The notes below the pieces were generated by a model. That model was not told the DNA's origin. It was given only the letters and a program-made list of their open reading frames with translations, and ran no database searches. A program made the translations under genes and the position numbers. This document shows, in pieces, positions 36,049 through 44,554 of a stretch of DNA of 64,000 nucleotides. How positions within the stretch are numbered: the first letter of the stretch is position 1; each line of letters starts with the position of its first letter. The stretch is from an uncultured Saprospiraceae bacterium (GTDB lineage Bacteria; Bacteroidota; Bacteroidia; Chitinophagales; Saprospiraceae), in contig CALDEM010000004.1 of assembly GCA_937942435.1 (NCBI GenBank), positions 1-64,000 of the forward strand. Reading direction: 5' to 3'.

Positions 36049-36638
36049 TATTTCTGATATACGAATTGAAAATTAACCACAATATCATCTTTCGTAACTA
36101 TCTGACCAAACATCGCCGAAGGTGGCTCGATATCAAAGTCGGTTAACTTCATTGGATAACTGGCTGTAAAAGTGATTTTGTCTCCTTCAATTGTTGTAAC
36201 AACATCGACAGATACACGCTTAGATACACCCGCCATCTCTAGTGTGCCTATAGAGGTCATAGTGCCATCGGAAGCGTAAGTGGCAACTTCATCTTGTGTA
36301 TAGCTCACTTGAGGATGTGCGTCAGACTTCAGCGCTTTATAGATTTTATTATTCATAGATGAACCACGACCGCCGTCCATAGTGGCAACATCAACTTGAA
36401 ATCCAAACTCTTCTATCGTTCCTTCACCAGTCGCATCAAAGTTGATCGCTTCAGGATATCCAGATACATCAGGTGCTTCGACCTTCCAAGCATGCAGTGT
36501 GGAAGCTCCATCGATAGAAACCTCCGCTGCAGAAAATGAATATGCCACCTCTTGTGAAGTAAGATTGTTGGACATGATAAAAAGGGTAACTAAAAGCCAA
36601 AGAAACTTGAAGTTAAAAGTGTAGTCAGTCTTCCTCAT
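36048..36638 (-). CDS. YceI family periplasmic protein
   Basis: A 196-residue YceI-like lipocalin-fold protein with an N-terminal hydrophobic export signal (FKFLWLLVTLFIMSNNLTSQ). Family features include STLHAWKVEAP, MNNKIYKALKSDAHPQVSYTQ and the beta-rich C-terminal half. YceI proteins bind polyisoprenoid lipids such as ubiquinone/menaquinone precursors; in electron-transfer clusters they often accompany cytochromes. Here it heads the compact operon with the FGE-fold gene, apbE, the Gfo/Idh gene and the isomerase gene. It is preceded upstream by the LVIVD gene, from which a terminator separates it. Confidence 0.88.
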   Translation of the reverse strand: MRKTDYTFNFKFLWLLVTLFIMSNNLTSQEVAYSFSAAEVSIDGASTLHAWKVEAPDVSGYPEAINFDATGEGTIEEFGFQVDVATMDGGRGSSMNNKIYKALKSDAHPQVSYTQDEVATYASDGTMTSIGTLEMAGVSKRVSVDVVTTIEGDKITFTASYPMKLTDFDIEPPSAMFGQIVTKDDIVVNFQFVYQK

Positions 36639-36747
36639 CTAATAAAGTTAATAAGGAATCTGATGAATTGTGGAAGATTGACCGATTGAAAAGAATAGTT
36701 TAACCAAATAAGTACCTGACTGTTATAAACATGTTACAAAAGCGCAT

Positions 36748-36783
36748 AAAAAAAGTGGATAAAGACAAACCTTATCCACTTTT
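36748..36783 (-). terminator. Intrinsic terminator after the LVIVD lipoprotein gene
   Basis: On the minus strand AAAAGTGGATAA pairs with TTATCCACTTTT (12 bp) around a 9-nt loop, and a run of seven Ts follows. It lies about 40 nt past the LVIVD stop codon and insulates the YceI operon. Confidence 0.85.
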
Positions 36784-36820
36784 CCAATTTTGGTCTAAAG
36801 ACCATATATATTATAAATCA

Positions 36821-38107
36821 TCACTCGCCCACTCTGATGCTACTCAACAGCTCAGGCCTTGCTGGAGTATCCGTATCAAACTGATAGAAGCCATCCTCTC
36901 CGATCATCAGTAGTAACTCAGGTGTTACGGAGATCACATCAAATGCAAAGAAGTCTCTCACTCCACCGATCTGATTAGAACCAATCTCTTCTGGCTCAGA
37001 AATATCAAAAACTTTGAGTCCCTGATCTGCCTCACAGAGGTATAGTACTTCATCTTTAACAGAGAGGCCATGAGGGTTGTGCATTTCAAAAGTTGCTATT
37101 AGTTCTGGACGAAGTAGGTCAGTCACATCAACTACATTGAGCTCATTGGTAAAGTTTTCGCAATCATTGCCATTGCGTAAAGTGACATATGCGATATTGC
37201 CTTGTACGACCACAGGATCACATGCATTAGCATGAGCAAAAGTACTTAAGTATCGAGGATCAGAAGGTTGTGTGTTATCGAAGATATGCATACCATTGCG
37301 CGCTCCAATGAAGAGATTATCCCTGTAAGGAAATATCGTTTCTATACCCCACTCTAGATATACTTCATTGAGCTTATCTGGATTAGCCAGATCTGCCACA
37401 TCAAATATGTGCATCGTATGATCATTGATATAATAGAAGTGATCATTAAAGAGTGCCATTCGCGTAAGTGATCCTGCTTGACCTGCTGCATCTCCAGCAA
37501 AGCCATCATTTGATATAGTTGCTACCTCTGGTGTGCCTAAGAATCTTGATTGATCAACCATAGCATCGACAAATAACTGATTGTTATTCCAAAAGAAAAC
37601 ATCTGGGTTATCATCACAATTGAAAGTTTCTGTTCTTTCCACTTCTTGAATGTCAACAACAAAACGGCCATCATCACTAAACCATATCTCGTCTTTGACG
37701 CCATTAATCACATTGACAACTTCAGGTTCTTTGATGTCTTCGATGTCTATCACAATGATATTTTGCCAAGTATCAGCATAGATATATTGTCCACTCAAGG
37801 ATATATCCTGGTTACCTTCGATTACTATAAAACCAAGCTTCTTAGGATTCTGAATGTCCGAGTTATCAATGATATGTACACCATTATCTTTTTCATTGAT
37901 CAGAATCATATCTCTGTAATAGAAGAACTTTCCAGGATTCTCTAAAATCCTATCCTCTACAAAAACGATATCAGCACCTATTTCTTCGGCAGTTTTATAA
38001 ACGGGTTCATACACTTTGTATGTGTAACTGGTCTCGCACTCTTCATTAGTACAGGACTGAAATAAAAGTGTAGTGATGAGCAAGCAGCAAAAGGAAAGTC
38101 TAATCAT
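36821..38107 (-). CDS. LVIVD-repeat beta-propeller lipoprotein
   Basis: A 428-residue lipoprotein (lipobox region LLFQSC, C19). It contains at least six LVIVD-type repeats, each a short strand of the form [LMV]xIxDxxDxxxPxxL: VHIIDNSDIQNPKKL, IIVIDIEDIKEPEVV, MHIFDVADLANPDKL, MHIFDNTQPSDPRYL, LNVVDVTDLLRPELI and LKVFDISEPEEIG. These make a beta-propeller exposed on the cell envelope. Function is not established for the family; ligand or protein binding is likely. It has its own terminator. Confidence 0.88.
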   Translation of the reverse strand: MIRLSFCCLLITTLLFQSCTNEECETSYTYKVYEPVYKTAEEIGADIVFVEDRILENPGKFFYYRDMILINEKDNGVHIIDNSDIQNPKKLGFIVIEGNQDISLSGQYIYADTWQNIIVIDIEDIKEPEVVNVINGVKDEIWFSDDGRFVVDIQEVERTETFNCDDNPDVFFWNNNQLFVDAMVDQSRFLGTPEVATISNDGFAGDAAGQAGSLTRMALFNDHFYYINDHTMHIFDVADLANPDKLNEVYLEWGIETIFPYRDNLFIGARNGMHIFDNTQPSDPRYLSTFAHANACDPVVVQGNIAYVTLRNGNDCENFTNELNVVDVTDLLRPELIATFEMHNPHGLSVKDEVLYLCEADQGLKVFDISEPEEIGSNQIGGVRDFFAFDVISVTPELLLMIGEDGFYQFDTDTPARPELLSSIRVGE

Positions 38108-38205
38108 TACTTTTTGATTTAATTGTAAGAACTGCTTTAGAATACGCTCTACATAATGGTAAGGTTGGTTATAAACTTAAAAATCTCAAAACACTTTGTC
38201 ATTAC

Positions 38206-38778
38206 CTACCAAAACTTAGCACCCATCATCAGTATGATGGCAATCCCAGCCGCTGCACCTGAGACGAAGATGTTCCACTCTCTGTGCTTGGATCCTAGTA
38301 CATTGACAATGACATAGCCCAATAGCATAGTCAGCCCGACGATGATGATCTGCCCAATCTCTACACCCACATTAAATGCAAAGAGCGGACCTAAAATGTT
38401 TTCATCTTTACCCATCAAGGACTTGAAAAAATTGGAAAATCCAAGACCATGTATCCAGCCGAAGAAGAGAGCCAAAAAGTAATTCCATCTGACCATACGC
38501 TCAGAATCGTGCTTCTTGGTGACATTAAATATCGCGGTAATGAAAATCGTCAAAGGGATCAAAAATTCAATCACATCAGCCGGAAACACCACAATCTTCA
38601 TAGCAGACAATGCCAATGTTATACTATGACCTATCGTGAAAGCAGTTACAAGCACCAATATCTTCTTCCAGTCTTTGATCATGTATACTGCACAGAGCGC
38701 CACAACAAACAATATGTGGTCATAAGCATTGAGATCGAGGATGTGCTCAAATCCTAATGTAAAGTATGTCTTAAACAT
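38206..38778 (-). CDS. HupE/UreJ-like membrane protein
   Basis: A 190-residue, six-helix inner-membrane protein of the HupE/UreJ_2 type. The start is set at MFKTYFTLGFEHILDL, the usual family N-terminus; the frame stays open for 21 more codons upstream but without support. The histidines in GFEHILDLNAYDHILF, AFTIGHSITLALS and GWIHGLGFSNFFKS could bind metal; relatives are nickel/cobalt permeases. No nickel enzyme is visible here. The gene is about 100 nt upstream of the LVIVD gene on the same strand and divergent from the next gene. Confidence 0.83.
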   Translation of the reverse strand: MFKTYFTLGFEHILDLNAYDHILFVVALCAVYMIKDWKKILVLVTAFTIGHSITLALSAMKIVVFPADVIEFLIPLTIFITAIFNVTKKHDSERMVRWNYFLALFFGWIHGLGFSNFFKSLMGKDENILGPLFAFNVGVEIGQIIIVGLTMLLGYVIVNVLGSKHREWNIFVSGAAAGIAIILMMGAKFW

Positions 38779-38870
38779 AAAGCCAAAGATAATAGCCTCT
38801 GAGAAAACAAAAAGGATTGAAATTTTGCTCAAACAGTACACTTATAGAGCTCCAAAACGTTAGAGAGTCT

Positions 38871-40106
38871 ATGAAAAAACTATTCACCTTGGTTTTTCTA
38901 TTCTTGGGTACATACAGCTCTCAAGCACAGGAAAGCATATCCAAACCATCTATCTTTCTAGATTGTCAGATGAACTGCTTCACAACTTTTTTGAGACAAG
39001 AGCATGGATATGTTGACTATAAAAGAGAGAGACAAGGCGCAGACGTATTTATCTTAGTGACAGATCAATCTGCAAGTGCAGGTGCTAGAGAGATCCAGAT
39101 GATATTTGACTACGAAGACATCCAGATCACTGATGACACAATAATATACTATCGGCCGGCCAATATATCTGAAGCTGAACGAAGAGATTTATTTCTCAAA
39201 AATTATAAAAAAGGGATACTACCAGCCTTACTCAACTCTGATATAAGCGATCATATAGATTACACTGTCAATGAGATAAAAGAAGACTCAGTGGGTACTG
39301 CAGAGAAAATCAACGATCCATGGAAGTTATGGTCTTTTAATTTAGGTCTAGACCTAAGAGTAAATGGGGAAGCAAGTTTTAATGAACAGTTTTATAGTGG
39401 AAGATTCTCAGCGTCTCAGATTAAAGAAAAGTATAAGTTTTTTGTCTTCACTCGATACAACCTAGAACAATCTACTTTTACACTATCTGATGGAGAAGAA
39501 GTAAAGAGTGAGAATAGAAGATCAACATTCTTCACTCAATATGTAAAGAGTATCGGATCTAAGTGGTCAATCGGAGCACGTGCTTTCGCAGGATCATCCT
39601 CTTTTGGCAATACTGATTTTGAAGCTTTCTTTAAGCCTGCAATAGAATATAATGTTTTCCCTTATTCAGAAAGTAGCACCAAGAGGTTTAGCTTTTTATA
39701 CTCATTAGGTCCAGAGTATAAAAACTACACCGAGATTACTGTGTTTGATAAATTAGAAGAAACAAGGTTGAGGCACGGACTAGATGTTGAGTTTATCTCT
39801 ACACAACAATGGGGTGAAATAGAATTTGATATAGAGTTTGAGCAATATCTCCACGACCTCAGCTTATACAGTATCTCCTTTAATCCTAATATAGAACTCA
39901 ATATTGTAAGAGGACTTAGTCTAGAGTTAGGAGGAGAGATATCCTTTGTAGGTGATCGTATCAATATATCTAAAAGTGAAATCTCTGATCAAGACATCAT
40001 CTTACAGAACAGACAACTGGATACTAACTACTCTTACTTCTCATACGTAGGATTTAATTATAGATTTGGAACAAGGAATAACAATATTGTTAATCCAAGA
40101 TTCTAA
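38871..40106 (+). CDS. Conserved outer-membrane protein of unknown function
   Basis: A 411-residue exported protein. The start is at MKKLFTLVFLFLGTYSSQAQ, a clear signal peptide, 18 codons inside the longest frame. An N-terminal periplasmic domain (about 25-160) has the phrase ADVFILVTDQSASAGAREI, a pattern I recognise from a widespread unnamed family in Gram-negative bacteria. The rest is a string of amphipathic beta strands ending in YVGFNYRFG, as in a small outer-membrane barrel. It converges with the CHU_C gene, leaving 17 nt. Confidence 0.65.
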   Translation: MKKLFTLVFLFLGTYSSQAQESISKPSIFLDCQMNCFTTFLRQEHGYVDYKRERQGADVFILVTDQSASAGAREIQMIFDYEDIQITDDTIIYYRPANISEAERRDLFLKNYKKGILPALLNSDISDHIDYTVNEIKEDSVGTAEKINDPWKLWSFNLGLDLRVNGEASFNEQFYSGRFSASQIKEKYKFFVFTRYNLEQSTFTLSDGEEVKSENRRSTFFTQYVKSIGSKWSIGARAFAGSSSFGNTDFEAFFKPAIEYNVFPYSESSTKRFSFLYSLGPEYKNYTEITVFDKLEETRLRHGLDVEFISTQQWGEIEFDIEFEQYLHDLSLYSISFNPNIELNIVRGLSLELGGEISFVGDRINISKSEISDQDIILQNRQLDTNYSYFSYVGFNYRFGTRNNNIVNPRF

Positions 40107-40123
40107 TTATCTGACACACAGTT

Positions 40124-41965
40124 TTACCTAACCAACATAACAGTCCCAGAAGCCTTAACTGGATCTCCGTTAATTAGATAACCTTCCATGACATATGGAT
40201 AGATACCTTCTGCTACATCTTGCTTGTCAGCAGTAGTACCATCCCATGAGGTGGACTCATCCGTATACTGCCACAACAGACCGCCCCATCGATCATAGAC
40301 ATTGAAGTAGTTGATACCTCCGAGGCTTCTACCAAAAGGTGAAATGAAGTACGTGTCATTTATTAGATCTCCGTTAGGTGAGAACACGTTGGGTATATAG
40401 ATCGATACATCTGTATCCAGTGATATGTTGATGGTATCACTTGCCTCACAACCACCATCAGCGATAGCCATGGCTATCAACTGACTATCACTTAATGGCA
40501 GCAAAGTAAATGAACTTTCATTATTAAAATCAGACAACTCTTCTGGCCAAGTAATGGAAGTAAGATCAAAATCAGAACTGATATCTATCTGGACTTCTTC
40601 TCCAAGAAAAAGATCAAGGTCTGGGCCGAGATCAATTGTAAAAAGAGGTGGATCGATCAGTGTGACAGTTGCTTCAGCAAAACAATTGAACCTGTCTTCT
40701 ACCAAGACATCATAAGTGTCAGCAAGAAGATCATTAGCTACGAGACCAGCATAGTCCACACCTTCAATATTGAGATTGTAAGGAGGAAAGCCACCACTCA
40801 CTAAAGAGGCAGATATGATACCTATCGGCTGGCCATTACAATTAGGATCGATGCCATCCACTTCAGCGGTCAACGTTTCTCTTCTGACTGTGTCTAATTG
40901 AATAGTGACGATGCTATCACATCCAAACTGTGATGTTAGAGCTTCCATATAGACGCCAGGCTCTATCAATAAAGCACCGTTTAGCTCAAGTGAGGTACCT
41001 CCGCAGATCGTATCAAATCTCATGAACTCTCTCTGAGGCGCAAAAACTGAAACGGTATCTGAAAAAAATCGACACTTCTCATTTGCAAAACTAGCTATAG
41101 AAGCAGCGGTAGAATATCTAAATATGGATCTCTCATTTAAACCTAAATCATCGTATAGGAGCTGACTACTCTCTTGACCAGGTATCACATCCCAATTAGA
41201 GTTGTCAGTACTTACTTCCCATTGGTATCGTCGATCGACATCTTCGACTCCTTCTATCAATGCAACAAGCCTCAATGGTAGATCCTCTTGACAGACGATC
41301 TTATCTCCATCAACAAGGCCAACTTCACTCAGTGGCCCACATGCTCTAAAAGATATATTGTCGAGAGCGAGGTCATTGCCAGTACCTCCAGGTGCATTAT
41401 TTCGTAGAGACAACTTTACGCTGGTCTGTCCTGGCGCAGTATTAAAACTAAAAGAGTAAGTATTCCAGGATTCATTTTGTCTGATATTGCCTGTACCCAA
41501 AACCACTTCATCATTAATCAGAAAATCAACATTAGGATCTGAGTGGCCTGTGATCTCTCGTTTGACTACATTGATTATATCAGCAGAAAACTCATAAGAA
41601 GTATTATCGCATAGTCCGTCTATTTCTTCTTCATAGAATAAACCTGGCTCAAAAGAGGCATTGACAACCATCATATAACCATTAGGATCACTGCTATTGT
41701 CTTTTAGTGGCAACCAAGTACCAAATAAAAAACTCCATCTCCCCATATCATTGGTGATGATATACTCGCCATCGCTTGGCGAGCCATCACGTACATATCG
41801 ATACCCCGGCGCAAGCATAGGATCAATAGATATATTGTTGGATTGGCCCGAACCAAAATCTCCAGCGGTAAAAAGGTTTTCACCTAGCCCACCTGGGCAT
41901 TCTTGCCCAAAGGCTGACGCCGCAACCCATACGAATATTAAAAATGTGAGAAGTACCCTAATCAT
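40124..41965 (-). CDS. Gliding-motility-associated C-terminal domain (CHU_C) surface protein
   Basis: A 613-residue exported cell-surface protein. After a signal peptide (LLTFLIFVWVAASAFGQ) there is a carbohydrate-binding-like jelly roll (about 55-210, with LCDNTSYEFSADIINV and LALDNISFRACG). An Ig-like/PKD-type middle follows, then the CHU_C domain over the last 90 residues: IPNVFSPNGDLINDTYFI, YFNVYDRWGGLLWQY and DVAEGIYPYVMEG. CHU_C is the type B sorting signal for type IX secretion, so it is probably moved to the surface by that system. Confidence 0.87.
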   Translation of the reverse strand: MIRVLLTFLIFVWVAASAFGQECPGGLGENLFTAGDFGSGQSNNISIDPMLAPGYRYVRDGSPSDGEYIITNDMGRWSFLFGTWLPLKDNSSDPNGYMMVVNASFEPGLFYEEEIDGLCDNTSYEFSADIINVVKREITGHSDPNVDFLINDEVVLGTGNIRQNESWNTYSFSFNTAPGQTSVKLSLRNNAPGGTGNDLALDNISFRACGPLSEVGLVDGDKIVCQEDLPLRLVALIEGVEDVDRRYQWEVSTDNSNWDVIPGQESSQLLYDDLGLNERSIFRYSTAASIASFANEKCRFFSDTVSVFAPQREFMRFDTICGGTSLELNGALLIEPGVYMEALTSQFGCDSIVTIQLDTVRRETLTAEVDGIDPNCNGQPIGIISASLVSGGFPPYNLNIEGVDYAGLVANDLLADTYDVLVEDRFNCFAEATVTLIDPPLFTIDLGPDLDLFLGEEVQIDISSDFDLTSITWPEELSDFNNESSFTLLPLSDSQLIAMAIADGGCEASDTINISLDTDVSIYIPNVFSPNGDLINDTYFISPFGRSLGGINYFNVYDRWGGLLWQYTDESTSWDGTTADKQDVAEGIYPYVMEGYLINGDPVKASGTVMLVR

Positions 41966-42009
41966 AACTGGCTGTTACATAGATAGCAGACTTGTACTAA
42001 TATTCCAAC

Positions 42010-42909
42010 TTAGAGAACGACAAGTCCTATAGAAAAGAGAACAATCATCGCAGCCGTTGTTAATGCAAGCTGCTTTAAATACGGGTCAAGTTGAGCGGCT
42101 TCTTTTTTGTTTTTAACTGCTAAGAAGTTAATCAGTAATAAAGGAGAAAGGATAAGAAACAACCATTTGAAGCTTACGCCAAATGAATGTAGCACCCCAT
42201 AACTGACGAAAGCAACTAAAGCAATACATAGTAAGAAGCCATGATATCCTACTGCTGCGCTTCGTCCGATTTTTACGGGTATGGACCTCTTACCTGCTAT
42301 CTTATCAGAGTCGATGTCTCTTATATTATTGACATTGAGCACTCCTGCACTTAGCGCACCACAAGCTATGGCAGGTAGTAACAAGTTACAGGACCAGCTA
42401 CCTGTCTGTAAAAAATAACTTCCGATCACCGTCACGAGTCCAAAGAATATAAACACAGCGATATCACCTTTACCACTATAACCATATGGATTAGAGCCGG
42501 CCGTATAATTAATCGCTGCCCATATAGCCAAGATGCCTAACAATGCAAATCCGCCTCTTAAAAGCCAATCGTCAAAGGACACAAAAACAAGCGTTAATCC
42601 AATGATCAGTGATAATAATGCGAATGAATTGACAGCAGCCTTCATTTGCGAAAGCGATATGGCACCCGACTGAACAGTGCGCTGAGGGCCCTCTCTATCT
42701 TGGTGATCTGCACCATGTACACTATCTCCATAGTCGTTGGCAAAGTTGGATAGCACCTGCAGACATACCGCTGTTAAAATAGAAAGAATAGCAATCGACC
42801 ACTGAAAAGCTCCTGATGCATATGCCAAACTATGCCCGAGTATCATAGTCGATAAAGCAAGAGGTAGTGTCCTTAACCGAGCAGCTTGTATCCAAGATTT
42901 GAGTGACAT
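42010..42909 (-). CDS. menA: 1,4-dihydroxy-2-naphthoate polyprenyltransferase
   Basis: A 299-residue UbiA-family prenyltransferase with eight to nine helices. The two Asp-rich metal-diphosphate motifs are NFANDYGDSVHGADHQD and NNIRDIDSDKIAGKRSIPV. It adds the isoprenoid tail in menaquinone synthesis, the main respiratory quinone of Bacteroidota. The phrase GPQRTVQSGAIS between the helices is specific to MenA. It is divergent from the TolC gene. Confidence 0.94.
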   Translation of the reverse strand: MSLKSWIQAARLRTLPLALSTMILGHSLAYASGAFQWSIAILSILTAVCLQVLSNFANDYGDSVHGADHQDREGPQRTVQSGAISLSQMKAAVNSFALLSLIIGLTLVFVSFDDWLLRGGFALLGILAIWAAINYTAGSNPYGYSGKGDIAVFIFFGLVTVIGSYFLQTGSWSCNLLLPAIACGALSAGVLNVNNIRDIDSDKIAGKRSIPVKIGRSAAVGYHGFLLCIALVAFVSYGVLHSFGVSFKWLFLILSPLLLINFLAVKNKKEAAQLDPYLKQLALTTAAMIVLFSIGLVVL

Positions 42910-42973
42910 AAATATTTAACAATCTAAACGCTAATATATCTCCTGCTCTCTCAATCATCACCATCGAGATCGT

Positions 42974-43014
42974 TATTCTGAAAATTCTCAATCACCATTG
43001 AGTAAGTCAGAATA
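42974..43014. repeat. Nested inverted repeat in menA/TolC divergent region
   Basis: Outer arms TATTCTGA/TCAGAATA (8 bp, perfect) enclose inner arms CTCAAT/ATTGAG (6 bp) with loop CACC. A second partial copy of the CTCAATCA...ACCATCGAG element lies just upstream. It starts about 65 nt upstream of the menA start codon and could be an operator shared by both divergent genes, or a leader hairpin. Confidence 0.45.
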
Positions 43015-43099
43015 CTATTTCATCTACGGATATACTCTTTTCATAGAAATAATTGATTACTCTCTGGGGAGGCCATTACCTTAGACGCATATTTAAATT

Positions 43100-44527
43100 A
43101 TGATGAGAAAACTATACTTCATTGTTATCACGATACTTCTTTCAGTCAGTGCTCAATCCCAAGACACTTGGGATCTTGAGAAGTGCATCAACTATGCTAT
43201 AAAGAACAGCGTAGATATCAAGCAAGCGAACCTTTCATTAGAAGATGCGGATATAATCACTAAGTTAAACGAGCAGCAAAGACTTCCTTCGCTCAATGGA
43301 TCCGCAAGCTTGCAATCAAGTTTTGGTAGATCTATCGATGCGGCCACTAACGAATTTACCACTCAGAATACGATCAACAACTCTTATGGCTTGAATGGTG
43401 GAGTCACCATATGGAATGGAGGTAGATTAAAAAATAACATCAAGCAAAACAAGATAGACGCAGAAGCCTTAACTGAAGATAGAGGCTCAATGATCGCTAC
43501 AGTCACACTAAATGTTGTCAATGCTTACTTCGAAGCACTCTTCGCTAGAGATAACTATAGCAATGTGGAGATACAACTCAAGAGCATCAATGACCAGATC
43601 GTGCAGATGAGAAAACTAGTAGCGGCAGGAAGCAGAGCACAGTTTGAAATATATGATCTCGAAGCACAACAAGCGACTAACGAACAACAAGTAACCATAG
43701 CTCAAAATAGAATAGATCTGGCCCTGCTCAACTTAAAAGGAGTGATGAATATAGATCCTAGTACTAACATTATATTGGCTACTCCTCCAACAGAACAGAC
43801 CACTTATACTGATCTTGATAATGTCGGTATAGAAGATATATATGACAGAGTGGCTGACTCTCGACCTGAGCTTAGAGCGCTTGATCTACGTATCCAGAGT
43901 GGTGAGGTGGGCATCGACATCGCTAAGTCAGCTTTTTATCCAAATATCGGTGCTGGATTCAATATAGGAAGCGCTTACTCTAATAGGTTTAACCGACCAA
44001 CAGGATTTGATCAGGAGGTAGTAGAATCAAATGTCCTTATCAATGGAGACCCTGCTACATTAGGTGTTAATCAAACCTTTGTAATAGGCCAAGAAAGAAC
44101 TCCATACTTTACGCAACTCGATCAACTCTTATCATATGGTTTTGGTGTACAAGCGAGTGTGCCTATCTTCAATAATTATCAGGCAAAGGGAAACAAGCAG
44201 CGTGCCATACTCAACCTTGAAAACCTAAAGATCAACAAGGAGCGTTATATAATTGACCTGAGAAACATTCTAGGCCAATTCTTGACCGATGCTAAGGCGT
44301 CAAAGCGTAACTTAGAGGCGGCTGATAAAGTACTTCAAGCAAGACAGATAGCATTTGACAATGCACAAAAAAGATATGAACTGGGAGCTATTAACTCATT
44401 TGATTATATAAGTATACAAGACCAACTTAATACAGCAAGAACAGATCAGATCATCGCTAAGTACGATTATATGCTCAAGGTGAAAGTCTTAGACTTCTAC
44501 CAAGGTTACCCAGTATCATTAAATTAG
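43100..44527 (+). CDS. TolC-family outer-membrane efflux protein
   Basis: A 475-residue outer-membrane factor. A signal peptide (MRKLYFIVITILLSVSAQSQ) is followed by two OEP-type repeats with long helical segments: WDLEKCINYAIKNSVDIKQA near the start and RQIAFDNAQKRYELGAINS near the end. Mature length is normal. It starts 27 nt before the HlyD gene, so the two make an efflux pair. The partner inner-membrane transporter is not in the window. Confidence 0.92.
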   Translation: MMRKLYFIVITILLSVSAQSQDTWDLEKCINYAIKNSVDIKQANLSLEDADIITKLNEQQRLPSLNGSASLQSSFGRSIDAATNEFTTQNTINNSYGLNGGVTIWNGGRLKNNIKQNKIDAEALTEDRGSMIATVTLNVVNAYFEALFARDNYSNVEIQLKSINDQIVQMRKLVAAGSRAQFEIYDLEAQQATNEQQVTIAQNRIDLALLNLKGVMNIDPSTNIILATPPTEQTTYTDLDNVGIEDIYDRVADSRPELRALDLRIQSGEVGIDIAKSAFYPNIGAGFNIGSAYSNRFNRPTGFDQEVVESNVLINGDPATLGVNQTFVIGQERTPYFTQLDQLLSYGFGVQASVPIFNNYQAKGNKQRAILNLENLKINKERYIIDLRNILGQFLTDAKASKRNLEAADKVLQARQIAFDNAQKRYELGAINSFDYISIQDQLNTARTDQIIAKYDYMLKVKVLDFYQGYPVSLN

Positions 44528-44554
44528 ACTCACAACTAAGTAAGGCGCTCACAC

